A stretch of 64,000 bases of DNA from an uncultured Lachnospiraceae bacterium (GCA_930972465.1 CAKNHF010000012.1:1-64000), one strand, 5' to 3'. Positions 6,970 through 15,673 are shown, counted from the first letter of the stretch. Numbers and translations: made by a program. Notes: generated from the letters alone by a model not told the origin.

Positions 6970-7515
6970 ATGAGTAAAAAAATTGTTGTAATTACAGGAA
7001 GCCCGCGTAAAAACGGAAACAGTTTTGCCATGACAGAAGCTTTTATCAAAGCGGCAGAAGAAAAAGGCCACACAGTGACAAGATTTGATGCAGCCATGAT
7101 GAAGCTGGGGGGCTGCCATGCATGTGAAACCTGCTATAAAACAGGAAAAGCCTGTTCCTTTGACGATGACTTCAATACCATTGCCCCGGCTGTGTTAGAG
7201 GCAGACGGCATAGTATTTACCATGCCGGTTTACTGGTATTCCATTCCGTCTCAGATCAAGGCAGTGATCGACCGCCTCTACTCCCTTGTGGTAGGAGGAA
7301 AAGATATTGCCGGAAAAGAATGCGCCATTATCGCGTGCTGTGAGGAAGAAGACCTGACGGTGCTGGATGGAGTGCGTATTCCAATGGAGCGGACAGCTGC
7401 ATTGAATAAATGGAAAATGGTCGGTGAAGTACTCATTCCCGGTGTGCTGAACGAAGGAGATATCGACAAGACCGACGGATGCGCCCAGGCAGCGGCACTG
7501 GCGGATAAGTTCTGA
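6970..7515 (+). CDS. NADPH-dependent FMN reductase / flavodoxin-fold oxidoreductase
   Basis: The 181-aa product has the flavodoxin-like phosphate loop GSPRKNGNS, the cysteine motif GGCHACETCYKTGKAC, and the PVYWYSIPSQIKAVIDR region typical of the NAD(P)H-dependent oxidoreductase / iron-sulfur flavoprotein group. The ATG at 6970 follows AAAGGAG. It sits behind the HxlR-type operator and next to a paralogue at 7550, so it likely reduces quinones or other electrophiles. Whether the cysteines hold an iron-sulfur cluster cannot be told. Confidence 0.85.
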   Translation: MSKKIVVITGSPRKNGNSFAMTEAFIKAAEEKGHTVTRFDAAMMKLGGCHACETCYKTGKACSFDDDFNTIAPAVLEADGIVFTMPVYWYSIPSQIKAVIDRLYSLVVGGKDIAGKECAIIACCEEEDLTVLDGVRIPMERTAALNKWKMVGEVLIPGVLNEGDIDKTDGCAQAAALADKF

Positions 7516-7549
7516 GAATGAATGATCGTTGAATGAAGGGAGAATCAGC

Positions 7550-8101
7550 ATGGGCAGGAAAATTGTAATACTAAACGGAAGCCCCAGGAAAAATGGAAAT
7601 ACATCAGCGCTTGTAAAGTCCTTTACAGAAGGTGCGGAAAGTGCGGGCAACACGGTGACGGAATTTTTTCTGAGCGGAATGGAGATTCATGGCTGTAAAG
7701 GCTGCTTCGGCGGACACAGCAGCAGAGAATGTCCCTGTGTTCAGAAAGATGACATGGATCAGATCTATCCGGCAGTGAAAGAGTCCGATGTGGTGGTCTT
7801 TGCCACTCCACTCTATTACTGGAACATGAGCGGACAGATCAGGACAGCTACTGACCGTCTGTTTGCTCTGGAGGAGGGGGATGGCAATCTTCTCAGAGGA
7901 TGCGGCAGATCTTCTGCGCTTCTGATGGCTGCGGAAGGCAATGGATTTGACGATGTCCTTCTCTATTATGACCATCTGATGGAGCATCTGAGATGGAAAA
8001 ATCTCGGGCATGTCCTTGCAGGAGGAAATGAAGATGCAGGTGACATTGAGGGAAAACCGGAACTGAAAGAAGCTTATGAACTGGGGAGATCGATAAAGTA
8101 G
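7550..8101 (+). CDS. NADPH-dependent FMN reductase, second copy
   Basis: The 183-aa flavodoxin-fold protein has GSPRKNGNTSAL, cysteine motif GCKGCFGGHSSRECPC and ATPLYYWNMSGQIRTATDRL. It is a paralogue of the gene 34 bases upstream and surely co-transcribed with it. ATG 7550 follows GGGAGAA. The cysteine spacing differs from the first copy, so the two may differ in cofactor or substrate. Confidence 0.85.
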   Translation: MGRKIVILNGSPRKNGNTSALVKSFTEGAESAGNTVTEFFLSGMEIHGCKGCFGGHSSRECPCVQKDDMDQIYPAVKESDVVVFATPLYYWNMSGQIRTATDRLFALEEGDGNLLRGCGRSSALLMAAEGNGFDDVLLYYDHLMEHLRWKNLGHVLAGGNEDAGDIEGKPELKEAYELGRSIK

Positions 8102-8139
8102 TTCTGAAAAAAGAGGGCAGAGTAAGGGTGAATACTTAT

Positions 8140-8207
8140 CATAGAAAAATTCTATGAAAATATATTATATATAAATATTTGTTATTTAAATGTCTCCGTG
8201 TTAAAGT
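8140..8207 (+). promoter_or_regulatory. Promoter and palindrome upstream of the MFS gene
   Basis: CATAGAA-AAA-TTCTATG (8140-8156) is a perfect 7-bp palindrome. About 20 bases further on, TTGTTA (8179-8184) and TAAAGT (8202-8207) are 17 apart. The palindrome lies in the position of an activator or repressor site just upstream of the -35. Confidence 0.45.
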
Positions 8208-8242
8208 GAGGATGTAGAAATTATGGAGGAGGTTTGATTCAG

Positions 8243-9418
8243 ATGAAAAAGGGTCTGATCCTTATTTTAACACTGGGTGTTTTCAGTATTATCAATACAG
8301 AGATGGGCGTGGTCGGCATCCTTCCTCTGATTTCTGAAAATTACGGGGTAACGGTTGCGACGGCGGGAATGCTGGTCAGTATGTTTGCACTGGTGGTTGC
8401 GGCGTCCGGACCGACTATGCCCCTTTTCTTTTCGGGAATAAACAGGAAGAAAGCGATGGTCCTTGTCCTGAGTGTATTTACGGCATGTAATGTGATCTCG
8501 GCATTTGCCTCGAACTTTCCGGTGGTTCTGATCACTCGTGTGATCCCGGCTTTTTTCCAGCCGGTATATGTATCCATGGCAATGTCGGTCGCAGGTTCTT
8601 CTGTGCCGGAGAAAGAATCACCGAAGGCGGTGGCAAGGGTTATGATGGGAGTCTCTGCGGGAATGGTCCTTGGCGTACCCATCGTCAGCTATATCTCCAG
8701 CCTCACGTCCCTGCGTGCCGGTATGCTGTTTTTCGCGGCTGTGAATGCGGCTGCTCTGATCGCCACGATTATCGCAGTGCCGGATCTCCCGGTAAAAGAG
8801 AGAATGTCTTACGGGTCTCAGCTGAGTGTGCTGAAGGAGGGAAAAACATGGCTCTCTATTTTCGGAGTGATGTTTTTAAACGGTTCTGTGTTTGGCGTAT
8901 ATAGTTATCTCTCGGAATATATGGAGACAGTAACGCAGCTTTCAGCGGGACTGATCAGTATACTCCTTCTTGTATACGGGCTGTCTAACATGATCGGAAA
9001 TCTGATTGCGGGAAGGCTGCTGAGCAGCCGGCCCAAGGGATTTGTGGTAACGTTTCCGTTCTTTCTCGCGGCGGTATATGCAGTGCTGTTTTTTCTGGGA
9101 TACTTTACGGTTCCCATGGGAGTGCTCACGTTTGTATGGGGCGTACTTGCGGGAGCAGCGGCGAATATCAATCAATACTGGCTGGCTACGGCGGCGCCGA
9201 AAGCCCCGGATTTTGCAAACGGTCTGTTCCTTGCATCCACGAACCTTGGAACTACAGTGGGGACGACCGCGTGCGGATTTTTCCTTTCCCGTTTTGGAAC
9301 ACGGTATATCGTGCTTGGCGGAATTCTCTTTATCGTCTGTGCGTTTGCTCTGATCACATGGCGTGTATACGGTGAAGAAAGAGTGAAAAGTACAGGGAAA
9401 AGTCTGAAAACTGCGTAA
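8243..9418 (+). CDS. MFS transporter (AraJ/PbuE-like)
   Basis: The 391-aa protein has about 12 hydrophobic segments. It begins MKKGLILILTLGVFSIINTEMGVVGILP, close to the drug:H+ antiporter-1 subgroup that includes arabinose- and purine-efflux carriers. GGAGGAGG (8225-8232) is correctly spaced for ATG 8243; a TTG at 8234 is too close to that site to be used. The lipoprotein gene follows after 13 bases. The substrate cannot be inferred. Confidence 0.85.
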   Translation: MKKGLILILTLGVFSIINTEMGVVGILPLISENYGVTVATAGMLVSMFALVVAASGPTMPLFFSGINRKKAMVLVLSVFTACNVISAFASNFPVVLITRVIPAFFQPVYVSMAMSVAGSSVPEKESPKAVARVMMGVSAGMVLGVPIVSYISSLTSLRAGMLFFAAVNAAALIATIIAVPDLPVKERMSYGSQLSVLKEGKTWLSIFGVMFLNGSVFGVYSYLSEYMETVTQLSAGLISILLLVYGLSNMIGNLIAGRLLSSRPKGFVVTFPFFLAAVYAVLFFLGYFTVPMGVLTFVWGVLAGAAANINQYWLATAAPKAPDFANGLFLASTNLGTTVGTTACGFFLSRFGTRYIVLGGILFIVCAFALITWRVYGEERVKSTGKSLKTA

Positions 9419-9431
9419 GGGAGGAACATTT

Positions 9432-10007
9432 ATGAAAAAAACTGCAGTGATCCTGCTGGCAGGTATTTTAATTTTGTCTCTCCCGGGATGCGGGGAAGAC
9501 AGCAGTATGGTTTCGCAGGATCCGTCGCTGACGACTGAAACAGCAGAGAACAGAGATCCCGAACAGCAGGCAGAAGAAGAAAATGAAGAGGCAGAGGATC
9601 GGCTGTCAGAAGAACGTCAGGCAGAGGATCCGGCCGGAGAAGAGGAGGAAGAGAAAATGACAGAGATCACGATCACAGCAGGAGAAAAGAAGTTTTCCGC
9701 AAAACTTTACGACAGTGAAACGTCCCGGGCGTTCGCAGAGAAGCTTCCGATGACAATAGAGATGAGTGAGCTGAACGGAAACGAAAAGTATTATTATATG
9801 CCGGAAAGTCTCCCTACAAGGGCCGAGCGCCCGGGAAGGATCAAAACAGGGGATCTGATGCTTTTCGGTTCTGACTGCATTGTGCTGTTCTACGAGTCGT
9901 TTTCTACTTCATACAGTTATACGCCGGTGGGATACGTTGAGGATCCGGACAGTCTTGCAGAAGCTCTGGGAAGCGGAAGCGCACAGGTGACGTTTGAGAT
10001 CGGATAA
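9432..10007 (+). CDS. Lipoprotein with cyclophilin-like domain
   Basis: The 191-aa product has a lipoprotein signal peptide with lipobox LPGC (Cys20), a low-complexity acidic linker rich in E and D (about 30-75), then a globular domain (about 80-191). The domain starts ITITAGEKKFSAKLYDSETSRAFAEKLPMTIEM and includes PGRIKTGDLMLFGSDCIVLFY. This matches the cyclophilin-like fold found in many gut Firmicute lipoproteins; members with known activity are not clearly isomerases. It sits 13 bases after the MFS gene and is likely cotranscribed. Confidence 0.75.
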   Translation: MKKTAVILLAGILILSLPGCGEDSSMVSQDPSLTTETAENRDPEQQAEEENEEAEDRLSEERQAEDPAGEEEEEKMTEITITAGEKKFSAKLYDSETSRAFAEKLPMTIEMSELNGNEKYYYMPESLPTRAERPGRIKTGDLMLFGSDCIVLFYESFSTSYSYTPVGYVEDPDSLAEALGSGSAQVTFEIG

Positions 10008-10033
10008 TGTATGAAAAAGTATGGCTGTTTCCG

Positions 10034-10096
10034 GCCCGCGGAAGCTGCTATCTCTGTAAGAGAGGCGGTCTTCTCCGCGGGCTTCTTTCTGTTTTT
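10034..10096 (+). terminator. Terminator after the lipoprotein gene
   Basis: GCCCGCGGAAG (10034-10044) pairs with CTTCTCCGCGGGC (10070-10082), with a small hairpin between, followed by a T-rich stretch to 10096. Confidence 0.7.
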
Positions 10097-10162
10097 GACA
10101 AAACGTGATACAATACGTGAAGACTGGACTGACTGGATTTTGCGGAGAGGAGAGAATCAGAC

Positions 10163-10192
10163 ATGGTATATACGGTGCTGAACATAAAATAA
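10163..10192 (+). CDS. Nine-residue leader peptide MVYTVLNIK, possible attenuator
   Basis: This is a 9-codon ORF with a very strong ribosome binding site (GGAGAGGAGAG ending 8 bases before the ATG). It sits between an extended -10 promoter (TGATACAAT near 10108) and a terminator at 10206-10233, upstream of a MarR regulator and a heterodimeric ABC exporter. Short translated leaders ahead of terminators are known to control Firmicute drug-resistance genes by ribosome stalling. No homologue of this peptide was recognised and the function is inferred only from layout. Confidence 0.45.
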   Translation: MVYTVLNIK

Positions 10193-10193
10193 G

Positions 10194-10233
10194 CGTATTA
10201 ATATACGGGTCCCTTTTGCGGGACTCGTTTTTT
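10194..10233 (+). terminator. Leader terminator with overlapping upstream hairpin
   Basis: CGGGTCCC (10206-10213) pairs with GGGACTCG (10220-10227, one G/T pair), followed by six T at 10228-10233. A competing hairpin, CGTAT-TAAT-ATACG (10194-10207), shares the first two bases of the terminator stem. The pair could form a switch driven by ribosome position on the leader ORF that ends at 10192. Confidence 0.65.
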
Positions 10234-10236
10234 GCC

Positions 10237-10288
10237 TTGACTTTAGTCTGATTTCGTACTATACTCTTGGTACGAAATCGGACTAAAG
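10237..10288 (+). promoter_or_regulatory. marR promoter inside a 19-bp inverted-repeat operator
   Basis: TTGACT (10237-10242) and TATACT (10260-10265) are 17 bases apart. The -10 lies in the 10-base loop between CTTTAGTCTGATTTCGTAC (10241-10259) and GTACGAAATCGGACTAAAG (10270-10288), arms that differ at a single position. Binding of a dimer here would block RNA polymerase, so autorepression by the MarR protein is very likely. Confidence 0.8.
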
Positions 10289-10302
10289 GGGGCTATGGAC
10301 AA

Positions 10303-10746
10303 ATGCATCAGGAAACTGAAGTACAGCAGTTTAACCGATTATACAAAGAGCTGGATGATCTATATCATGAGATTGCTCTTGCAATGGGACTCTCAGACAG
10401 TGCCTTCGCTGTCCTGTACATGGTGGGTACGCTGGGGGATGGGTGCCTGCAGCGGGATATCTGCAGGGAGGCATATGTGAGCAAGCAGACTGTCAACTCT
10501 TCCATGCGAAACCTTGAACGCCAGGGATATCTGTATCTGGAACAGCGTGGAAGAGACAAACATATCCGTCTCACGGACAAGGGGAAACAGTTTGTGGAGG
10601 AAAAGATCCGACCGGTGGTTGACATCGAGAACGCGGCGTTTCTGGAGATGGAACCGGAGGAGCGGGCCGAGTTTATCCGGCTTTCCCGGAAATATGTGGA
10701 CGGATTCGCGGAAAAAGAAAAGAAGCTTTTGGAGGTGCTTTCATGA
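10303..10746 (+). CDS. MarR-family transcriptional regulator
   Basis: The 147-aa protein is a winged-helix MarR type: ALAMGLSDSAFAVLYMVGTLGDGCLQRDICREAYVSKQTVNSSMRNLERQGYL, with the wing RGRDKHIRLTDKGKQFVEEKI. ATG 10303 follows AAAGGGGG; an upstream TTG inside the operator is unlikely. It overlaps the ABC exporter gene by 4 bases (ATGA) and is probably an autorepressor that responds to an exporter substrate, acting on the inverted repeat at 10241-10288. Confidence 0.9.
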   Translation: MHQETEVQQFNRLYKELDDLYHEIALAMGLSDSAFAVLYMVGTLGDGCLQRDICREAYVSKQTVNSSMRNLERQGYLYLEQRGRDKHIRLTDKGKQFVEEKIRPVVDIENAAFLEMEPEERAEFIRLSRKYVDGFAEKEKKLLEVLS

Positions 10747-12476
10747 AACTGATCCTTCAATTTCTTAAACCTTACAGACGACTCTGTCTGTTTAACATCC
10801 TTGCCATGCTCCTGGATGTGGCCGGAGGACTGCTGGTACCCAGACTTACTGCAGATATGATCAATATCGGTGTGGAGAGCGGCAGCCTGGACTATATGAT
10901 CGGGAAAGGAATCGCAATGCTGGCAGTGACCGTCCTTTCCGGGGCGGGAGCACTTATCGGAAGCTGGCTGTGCGCGGATCTGTCGGCAAAGATCGGTCAG
11001 GATATGAGGAATGCCGTCTACGAGAAATCTCTTACTTTTTCTGAGCATGATTTTGAACAGTTCGGCACAGGTTCCATGATCACCCGGACGCTGAATGATA
11101 TCAACATCGTCCAGCAGTCCGTGGTCTGGTGTATTCAGATGGTGCTGCCGGTCCCGGCTGTATGTGTCATGGGTGTGGGGCTGGCTTTTGCCATTGACAG
11201 GGTGATGGGAGTTCTTTTGATCGCGGTGACGGTCCTGATCATCGTGCTGGCGGTTCTTGTGACCCGGAAAGCGTCGGTGATCTTTGAGAGGCTTCAGCGG
11301 CTCCTTGACCGGATGAACGTGGTACTCAGAGAGAATCTGACCGGAGTGAGAGTAATCCGTGCCTTCAACAAGGAAAAGGATGAGGAGAAGAGGATGCGGA
11401 AGACCTTCGAGGACTATGCAGAGACAGCAGTCAGCGCAAATCTCCTGTTTGCAGGACTGGAGAGTACGGCGTTCTTCGTCATCAATATCTGTATCGTGGC
11501 CATCCTGTGGATCGGCGGCGACCGGATCGGAGCAGGATTTATGGAAATCGGGGATATCACAGCTCTGACGGAGTATTCCATCATGATCCTGTTCTATATC
11601 ATCATGGCGCAGATGGTGATTATTCTTCTGCCCAGAGCGAGAGTGTGCATCGGAAGGATCAGGGAAGTGCTGGAGAAGGAACCGGAGATCCTGGATGGAG
11701 AGGACTCGATCAGGAGCCCGATGAAGCCGGCGGTGGAAGCCGCGGTTTTTCGAGACGTCACCTTCCGTTTCCCTGACGCGGACGAGAATGCCCTGACGGA
11801 TCTGAACTTTATCTGCCGGAAAGGTGAGACCACAGCAGTCATCGGCGGAACAGGCAGCGGAAAATCTACCATTGCCAAACTTCTTCTCCGGTTCCATGAC
11901 GTGACGGAAGGATCCATCTTTGTGGGCGGTGCTGATGTGCGCAACATTGCCCAGAACGAGCTGAGAAGCCGGATCTCCTACGTACCCCAGAAGGCATGGC
12001 TCTTCTCAGGGACCATTGCCGACAACCTCTGCTATGGGAATGAAAATGCATCCGAGAGAGAGATGCGGCGCATCCTTTCGGTGGCTCAGGCAGATTTCGT
12101 CAGCAGTCTGGCTAACGGACTGGACGCCCATGTGGCACAGGGAGGGACGAACTATTCCGGCGGACAGAAGCAGCGGCTCTGTATTGCACGGGCTCTGATG
12201 AAGAAAGCGGACCTGTATATCTTTGACGACAGTTTTTCCGCTCTTGACTTCAAGACAGATGCGGCTCTGCGAAAGGCGTTGAAAGAAGAAGTCGCGGATG
12301 CGGCGGTGCTGATCATCGCCCAGCGGATCAACACGATCCTGAATGCGGACCAGATCCTTGTTCTGGACGAGGGCAGGATCGTCGGCATCGGCAGACATGA
12401 GGAATTGATAGAAAACTGTCCGGTGTACCGGGAGATCGCCAGATCACAGATGAAAGGAGGCGGGGAAGTTGGCTGA
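10743..12476 (+). CDS. ABC exporter half-transporter, degenerate-site subunit
   Basis: The 577-aa protein has an N-terminal six-helix exporter domain (about 1-310) and a C-terminal ATPase. The ATPase shows Walker A GGTGSGKST, signature YSGGQKQRLCIARAL, Walker B YIFDDSFSALD and switch IIAQRI. The Walker B carboxylate is D rather than E and the switch histidine is Q. This is the pattern of the non-catalytic subunit of heterodimeric exporters such as TM287/288 and BmrCD. The gene overlaps the next by 8 bases. Likely a multidrug or peptide exporter under MarR control. Confidence 0.92.
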   Translation: MKLILQFLKPYRRLCLFNILAMLLDVAGGLLVPRLTADMINIGVESGSLDYMIGKGIAMLAVTVLSGAGALIGSWLCADLSAKIGQDMRNAVYEKSLTFSEHDFEQFGTGSMITRTLNDINIVQQSVVWCIQMVLPVPAVCVMGVGLAFAIDRVMGVLLIAVTVLIIVLAVLVTRKASVIFERLQRLLDRMNVVLRENLTGVRVIRAFNKEKDEEKRMRKTFEDYAETAVSANLLFAGLESTAFFVINICIVAILWIGGDRIGAGFMEIGDITALTEYSIMILFYIIMAQMVIILLPRARVCIGRIREVLEKEPEILDGEDSIRSPMKPAVEAAVFRDVTFRFPDADENALTDLNFICRKGETTAVIGGTGSGKSTIAKLLLRFHDVTEGSIFVGGADVRNIAQNELRSRISYVPQKAWLFSGTIADNLCYGNENASEREMRRILSVAQADFVSSLANGLDAHVAQGGTNYSGGQKQRLCIARALMKKADLYIFDDSFSALDFKTDAALRKALKEEVADAAVLIIAQRINTILNADQILVLDEGRIVGIGRHEELIENCPVYREIARSQMKGGGEVG

Positions 12477-14256
12477 AAAACGGAGAAACAAAGGCGCCGC
12501 CGCGACGGTGATGAGACTGTGGAAAACCGTGGGGAGACAGCGGATACGCCTGGTGATTGTGGCGGTGTCTGTGATCTTCTATACCGTGCTTTCCGTGGCG
12601 GCTCCGGTTTACAGCGCCGGAATCGTGGATCTTCTCTGGCGGGAAATCCGTGGAGCACTGGAAAACGGAACCGGGTTCCGTGTGACCTGGGAACATGGAG
12701 GAAGAGAGATCATGATCCTGTTTGGGATCTATACGGCGACCGGAGTTCTGTATACCTTCCAGAGTTTTCTGATGGCGAGTTTTGCCGAGCGTCTGAGCCT
12801 GGAACTGAGGACGCAGATCAGCCGGAAGCTGGATCGTCTGCCCCTTTCTTTCTTTGATAACCATAAGACCGGGGAGGTGTTAAGCCGTGCCACCAACGAT
12901 CTGGATAAGATGTCTGAGGTGCTTCAGACAGGACTTTTAAAGCTGTTTACTGCAGTGGGGATGGTTGTCGGATCACTGCTCATGATGTTCCGGTTCCACA
13001 TCGGGCTGACAGTGGTCTTTCTGGTATTTACGCTGTTGTCCATTTTTTCCACGAAACTGTTCGCCGCGAAGACGCTGCGGTACGCCGCGCTGCGGCAGCA
13101 GGCAGTGAGCCGGGTGACCGGGCAGGTGGAGGAAGCCTACAGCGGGCGTACGGTGATCCGGGCATTCAACCGGGAAGAAAAAAGTGCTGAGGAAATGCGG
13201 GATGCTGTGAAAGAACTTGCGGACACGTCCCGGAAGGCGGATTTTATGATGAATATGGTAAATCCGTTTATCCGCCTTGTGAACCGTCTGGGACAGGCGG
13301 TGATCGCTGTTTTCGCAGGAAAACTCCTGCTGGACGGAGTGCTGACTGTGGGAACCTTCCAGGCGTTCTTTCAGTACGTGTACCAGGCGTCGGAGCCGTT
13401 GACTGAGGCGGCGTATATGATTAACTCTCTTCAGTCGTCTATTGCCTCCGTAGAGCGGATCTTTGAACTTCTGGATGAGAAAGAGATCCTGCCTGATACT
13501 GCGGACCCGGCAGGCGGAACAGAGAATGCGGAAGGAAGGGTGGAGTTCCGGAATGTACGGTTCGGCTACACGCCGGAACGGATCCTTATGAAGGATATCA
13601 GTTTTACAGCCGAGCCGGGGCAGAAGATCGCAATTGTAGGGAGCACAGGCGCGGGCAAGACGACGCTGATCAATCTGCTGATGCGTTTTTATGAGGTGAA
13701 CGGCGGGCAGATCACACTGGACGGGGTTCCCACGGACTGTCTGACCTACCGGGGGCTGCGAAGTAATTTCGGAATGGTTCTTCAGGACACCTGGCTGTTT
13801 GAGGGCACCATCGCTGAGAATATCGCTTACGGAAGACCGGACGCCTCCCGGGAGGAGATCATTGCGGCGGCGAAGGCTGCGAGGGCGGACTTCTTCATTC
13901 GGACTTTGCCGAAAGGCTACGATACGGTGCTGGAAGGGGATGCGGACAATATCTCCGCGGGACAGAGACAGCTTCTCACGATTGCCAGAGTCATGCTCTG
14001 CAATCCGGCTGTGCTGATCCTCGATGAGGCCACATCCAGTGTGGACACCCGCACGGAGATGGAAATCGGAAAGGCAATGAATGCCCTGATGAAGAACCGG
14101 ACCAGCTTTGTCATTGCCCACAGACTTTCTACGATCGTCGACGCAGATCTGATCCTTGTCATGCAGAACGGAGATATTATCGAGAAGGGAGACCATAAGG
14201 AACTTCTGAGGGCAAAGGGCGCCTATGCAGAGCTTTACAACAGTCAGTTCGCATAA
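12469..14256 (+). CDS. ABC exporter half-transporter, catalytic subunit
   Basis: The 595-aa protein has an exporter membrane domain (about 1-340) and an ATPase with Walker A GSTGAGKTT, Walker B ILDEATSSVD and H-loop IAHRLST, all intact. Its own signature is altered (NISAGQRQLLTIARVM). Combined with the intact signature of the partner this gives one consensus and one degenerate ATP site, as in heterodimeric exporters. It begins TTG at 12469 inside the end of the partner gene, preceded by AAAGGAGG. Confidence 0.92.
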   Translation: MAEKRRNKGAAATVMRLWKTVGRQRIRLVIVAVSVIFYTVLSVAAPVYSAGIVDLLWREIRGALENGTGFRVTWEHGGREIMILFGIYTATGVLYTFQSFLMASFAERLSLELRTQISRKLDRLPLSFFDNHKTGEVLSRATNDLDKMSEVLQTGLLKLFTAVGMVVGSLLMMFRFHIGLTVVFLVFTLLSIFSTKLFAAKTLRYAALRQQAVSRVTGQVEEAYSGRTVIRAFNREEKSAEEMRDAVKELADTSRKADFMMNMVNPFIRLVNRLGQAVIAVFAGKLLLDGVLTVGTFQAFFQYVYQASEPLTEAAYMINSLQSSIASVERIFELLDEKEILPDTADPAGGTENAEGRVEFRNVRFGYTPERILMKDISFTAEPGQKIAIVGSTGAGKTTLINLLMRFYEVNGGQITLDGVPTDCLTYRGLRSNFGMVLQDTWLFEGTIAENIAYGRPDASREEIIAAAKAARADFFIRTLPKGYDTVLEGDADNISAGQRQLLTIARVMLCNPAVLILDEATSSVDTRTEMEIGKAMNALMKNRTSFVIAHRLSTIVDADLILVMQNGDIIEKGDHKELLRAKGAYAELYNSQFA

Positions 14257-14272
14257 TTCCGCTGCAGCGGAA
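14257..14272. repeat. Perfect 16-bp palindrome after the exporter operon
   Basis: TTCCGCTGCAGCGGAA directly follows the stop codon. It can form an 8-bp snapback or weak terminator, and lacks a T run. Confidence 0.4.
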
Positions 14273-14430
14273 AAGAAACTGCTGAAATGCATATAGCGGC
14301 GGGAAAAACTTATCCCGAATATGAAGTTGAACTCACATTACAGGAGCAGAGATTAATGTGGAAGAGAAAATGAAGGAGCCGATCAGACGGCATAGGCGGT
14401 TCTAATCTTCTGTGCGGGAGCATATATCTG

Positions 14431-14463
14431 AATTGAGAACGTCTCTTTGGGGCGTTCTCAATT
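14431..14463 (+). terminator. Hairpin upstream of the spore hydrolase gene
   Basis: AATTGAGAACG (14431-14441) pairs perfectly with CGTTCTCAATT (14453-14463) across an 11-base loop. There is only a short T-rich tail. It lies 19 bases before the start codon of the next gene, so it may end the exporter transcript or act in the leader of the hydrolase gene. Confidence 0.5.
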
Positions 14464-14482
14464 TCTGCACGGGGGTGTTTTT

Positions 14483-15640
14483 TTGATATATATAGTAGAA
14501 AAAGGCGATACACTGGAGAAAATCTCTGAAAGGACAGGAGTGCCGGTGTGGAAAATCGTCTATGATAATCAGATAGAAAACAGAGACAGAATCGCCCAGG
14601 GGCAGGCACTGCTGCTCCTTCAGGCAGGTGAGAACGGCGGACTGGCAGAGGGAAAAGAAACAGGGGGATATGCATATCCCTTTATCGAGCCGGCCGTTCT
14701 GGGGCAGGCGCTGCCTTCGCTCCGGAAACTGCTTGTGTTTTCCTGGGGATTTACATTTGAGGGGACTCTTGTCCCGCCGCCTCAGGATGATCTGTGGATG
14801 ACAGAGACGGCCCGAAAGCAGGGGGCAGAGCCGATCCTGGTGCTCACGCCCTTTTCCGGCGGCGCTTTTAACAATCAGCTGGTAAAAGTCCTTGTGGAAA
14901 ATGAAATGCTGCAGGATAAGGTGACCGATGAACTCCTTGCGGCTGTCAGCGACAGAGGATATGCAGGAGTGAATATTGATTTTGAATATGTTCTGCCGGA
15001 AAGCCGGGTCCGGTATGCGGAATTCATCGGAAAGCTGCGTACAAAAATGAATCGGAACGGCTACAGAGTCTCCGTCGCTGTGGCCCCAAAAATATCAGAC
15101 AGTCAGAAGGGGCTCCTGGTGGAAGGAATCGACTATGCGCTTCTTGGGGAAAATGCAGATGCGGTATTCCTCATGACATATGAGTGGGGATATACCTATG
15201 GTCCGCCCATGGCGGTGGCGCCTCTTGACAAAGTGAGGGAAGTGGTGGAGTATGCGGTCAGCCGGATACCCGCCGGAAAATTGATTCTGGGGATCCCGAA
15301 CTACGGATATGACTGGCCGCTTCCATATGAAAAGGGGATTACCCGGGCACGGACTGTAGGCAATGCGGAAGCGGCCGGTATTGCAGCCGAGAACGGAGCG
15401 GTGATCGAGTATGCCAGGATGTCTCAGGCTCCCTGGTTTACATATAAAAAGTCCGGAATCGAGCACGTGGTCTGGTTTGAAGATCCAAGAAGTGTAGAGG
15501 CAAAATGGAATCTTGTAAAAGAATATGAACTGGCGGGTGCATGGTACTGGAACCTGATGCGTATATTCCGGGCAAACTGGCTGATGATGGGAAGTGAACA
15601 GACCGGGGAAAAGGACGGCTTGGAAAAACAGGGGATATAG
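14483..15640 (+). CDS. LysM-GH18 spore peptidoglycan hydrolase (YaaH/SleL-like)
   Basis: The roughly 385-aa protein starts with TTG at 14483 (GGGGGTG upstream) giving MIYIVEKGDTLEKISERTGVPVWKIVYDNQI, a single LysM repeat. A glycoside hydrolase 18 domain follows (about 75-370) with the catalytic region YAGVNIDFEYV, in which the E is the likely acid. This architecture is that of cortical-fragment lytic enzymes YaaH/SleL, which act as N-acetylglucosaminidases during spore germination. There is no signal peptide, as usual for these. It supports a spore-forming host. Confidence 0.85.
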   Translation: MIYIVEKGDTLEKISERTGVPVWKIVYDNQIENRDRIAQGQALLLLQAGENGGLAEGKETGGYAYPFIEPAVLGQALPSLRKLLVFSWGFTFEGTLVPPPQDDLWMTETARKQGAEPILVLTPFSGGAFNNQLVKVLVENEMLQDKVTDELLAAVSDRGYAGVNIDFEYVLPESRVRYAEFIGKLRTKMNRNGYRVSVAVAPKISDSQKGLLVEGIDYALLGENADAVFLMTYEWGYTYGPPMAVAPLDKVREVVEYAVSRIPAGKLILGIPNYGYDWPLPYEKGITRARTVGNAEAAGIAAENGAVIEYARMSQAPWFTYKKSGIEHVVWFEDPRSVEAKWNLVKEYELAGAWYWNLMRIFRANWLMMGSEQTGEKDGLEKQGI

Positions 15641-15673
15641 GGGAGATAATGAGAGGGGGCGGAAAAAGCCTGC

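Noticed and set aside
10365..11897. Long open frame (510 codons) on the minus strand inside the exporter gene
   Set aside because: It is antisense to a fully conserved ABC gene, has histidine/glutamine-rich composition and no ribosome binding site.
12973..14292. 439-codon minus-strand open frame
   Set aside because: Mirror of the second exporter gene with no recognisable domain.
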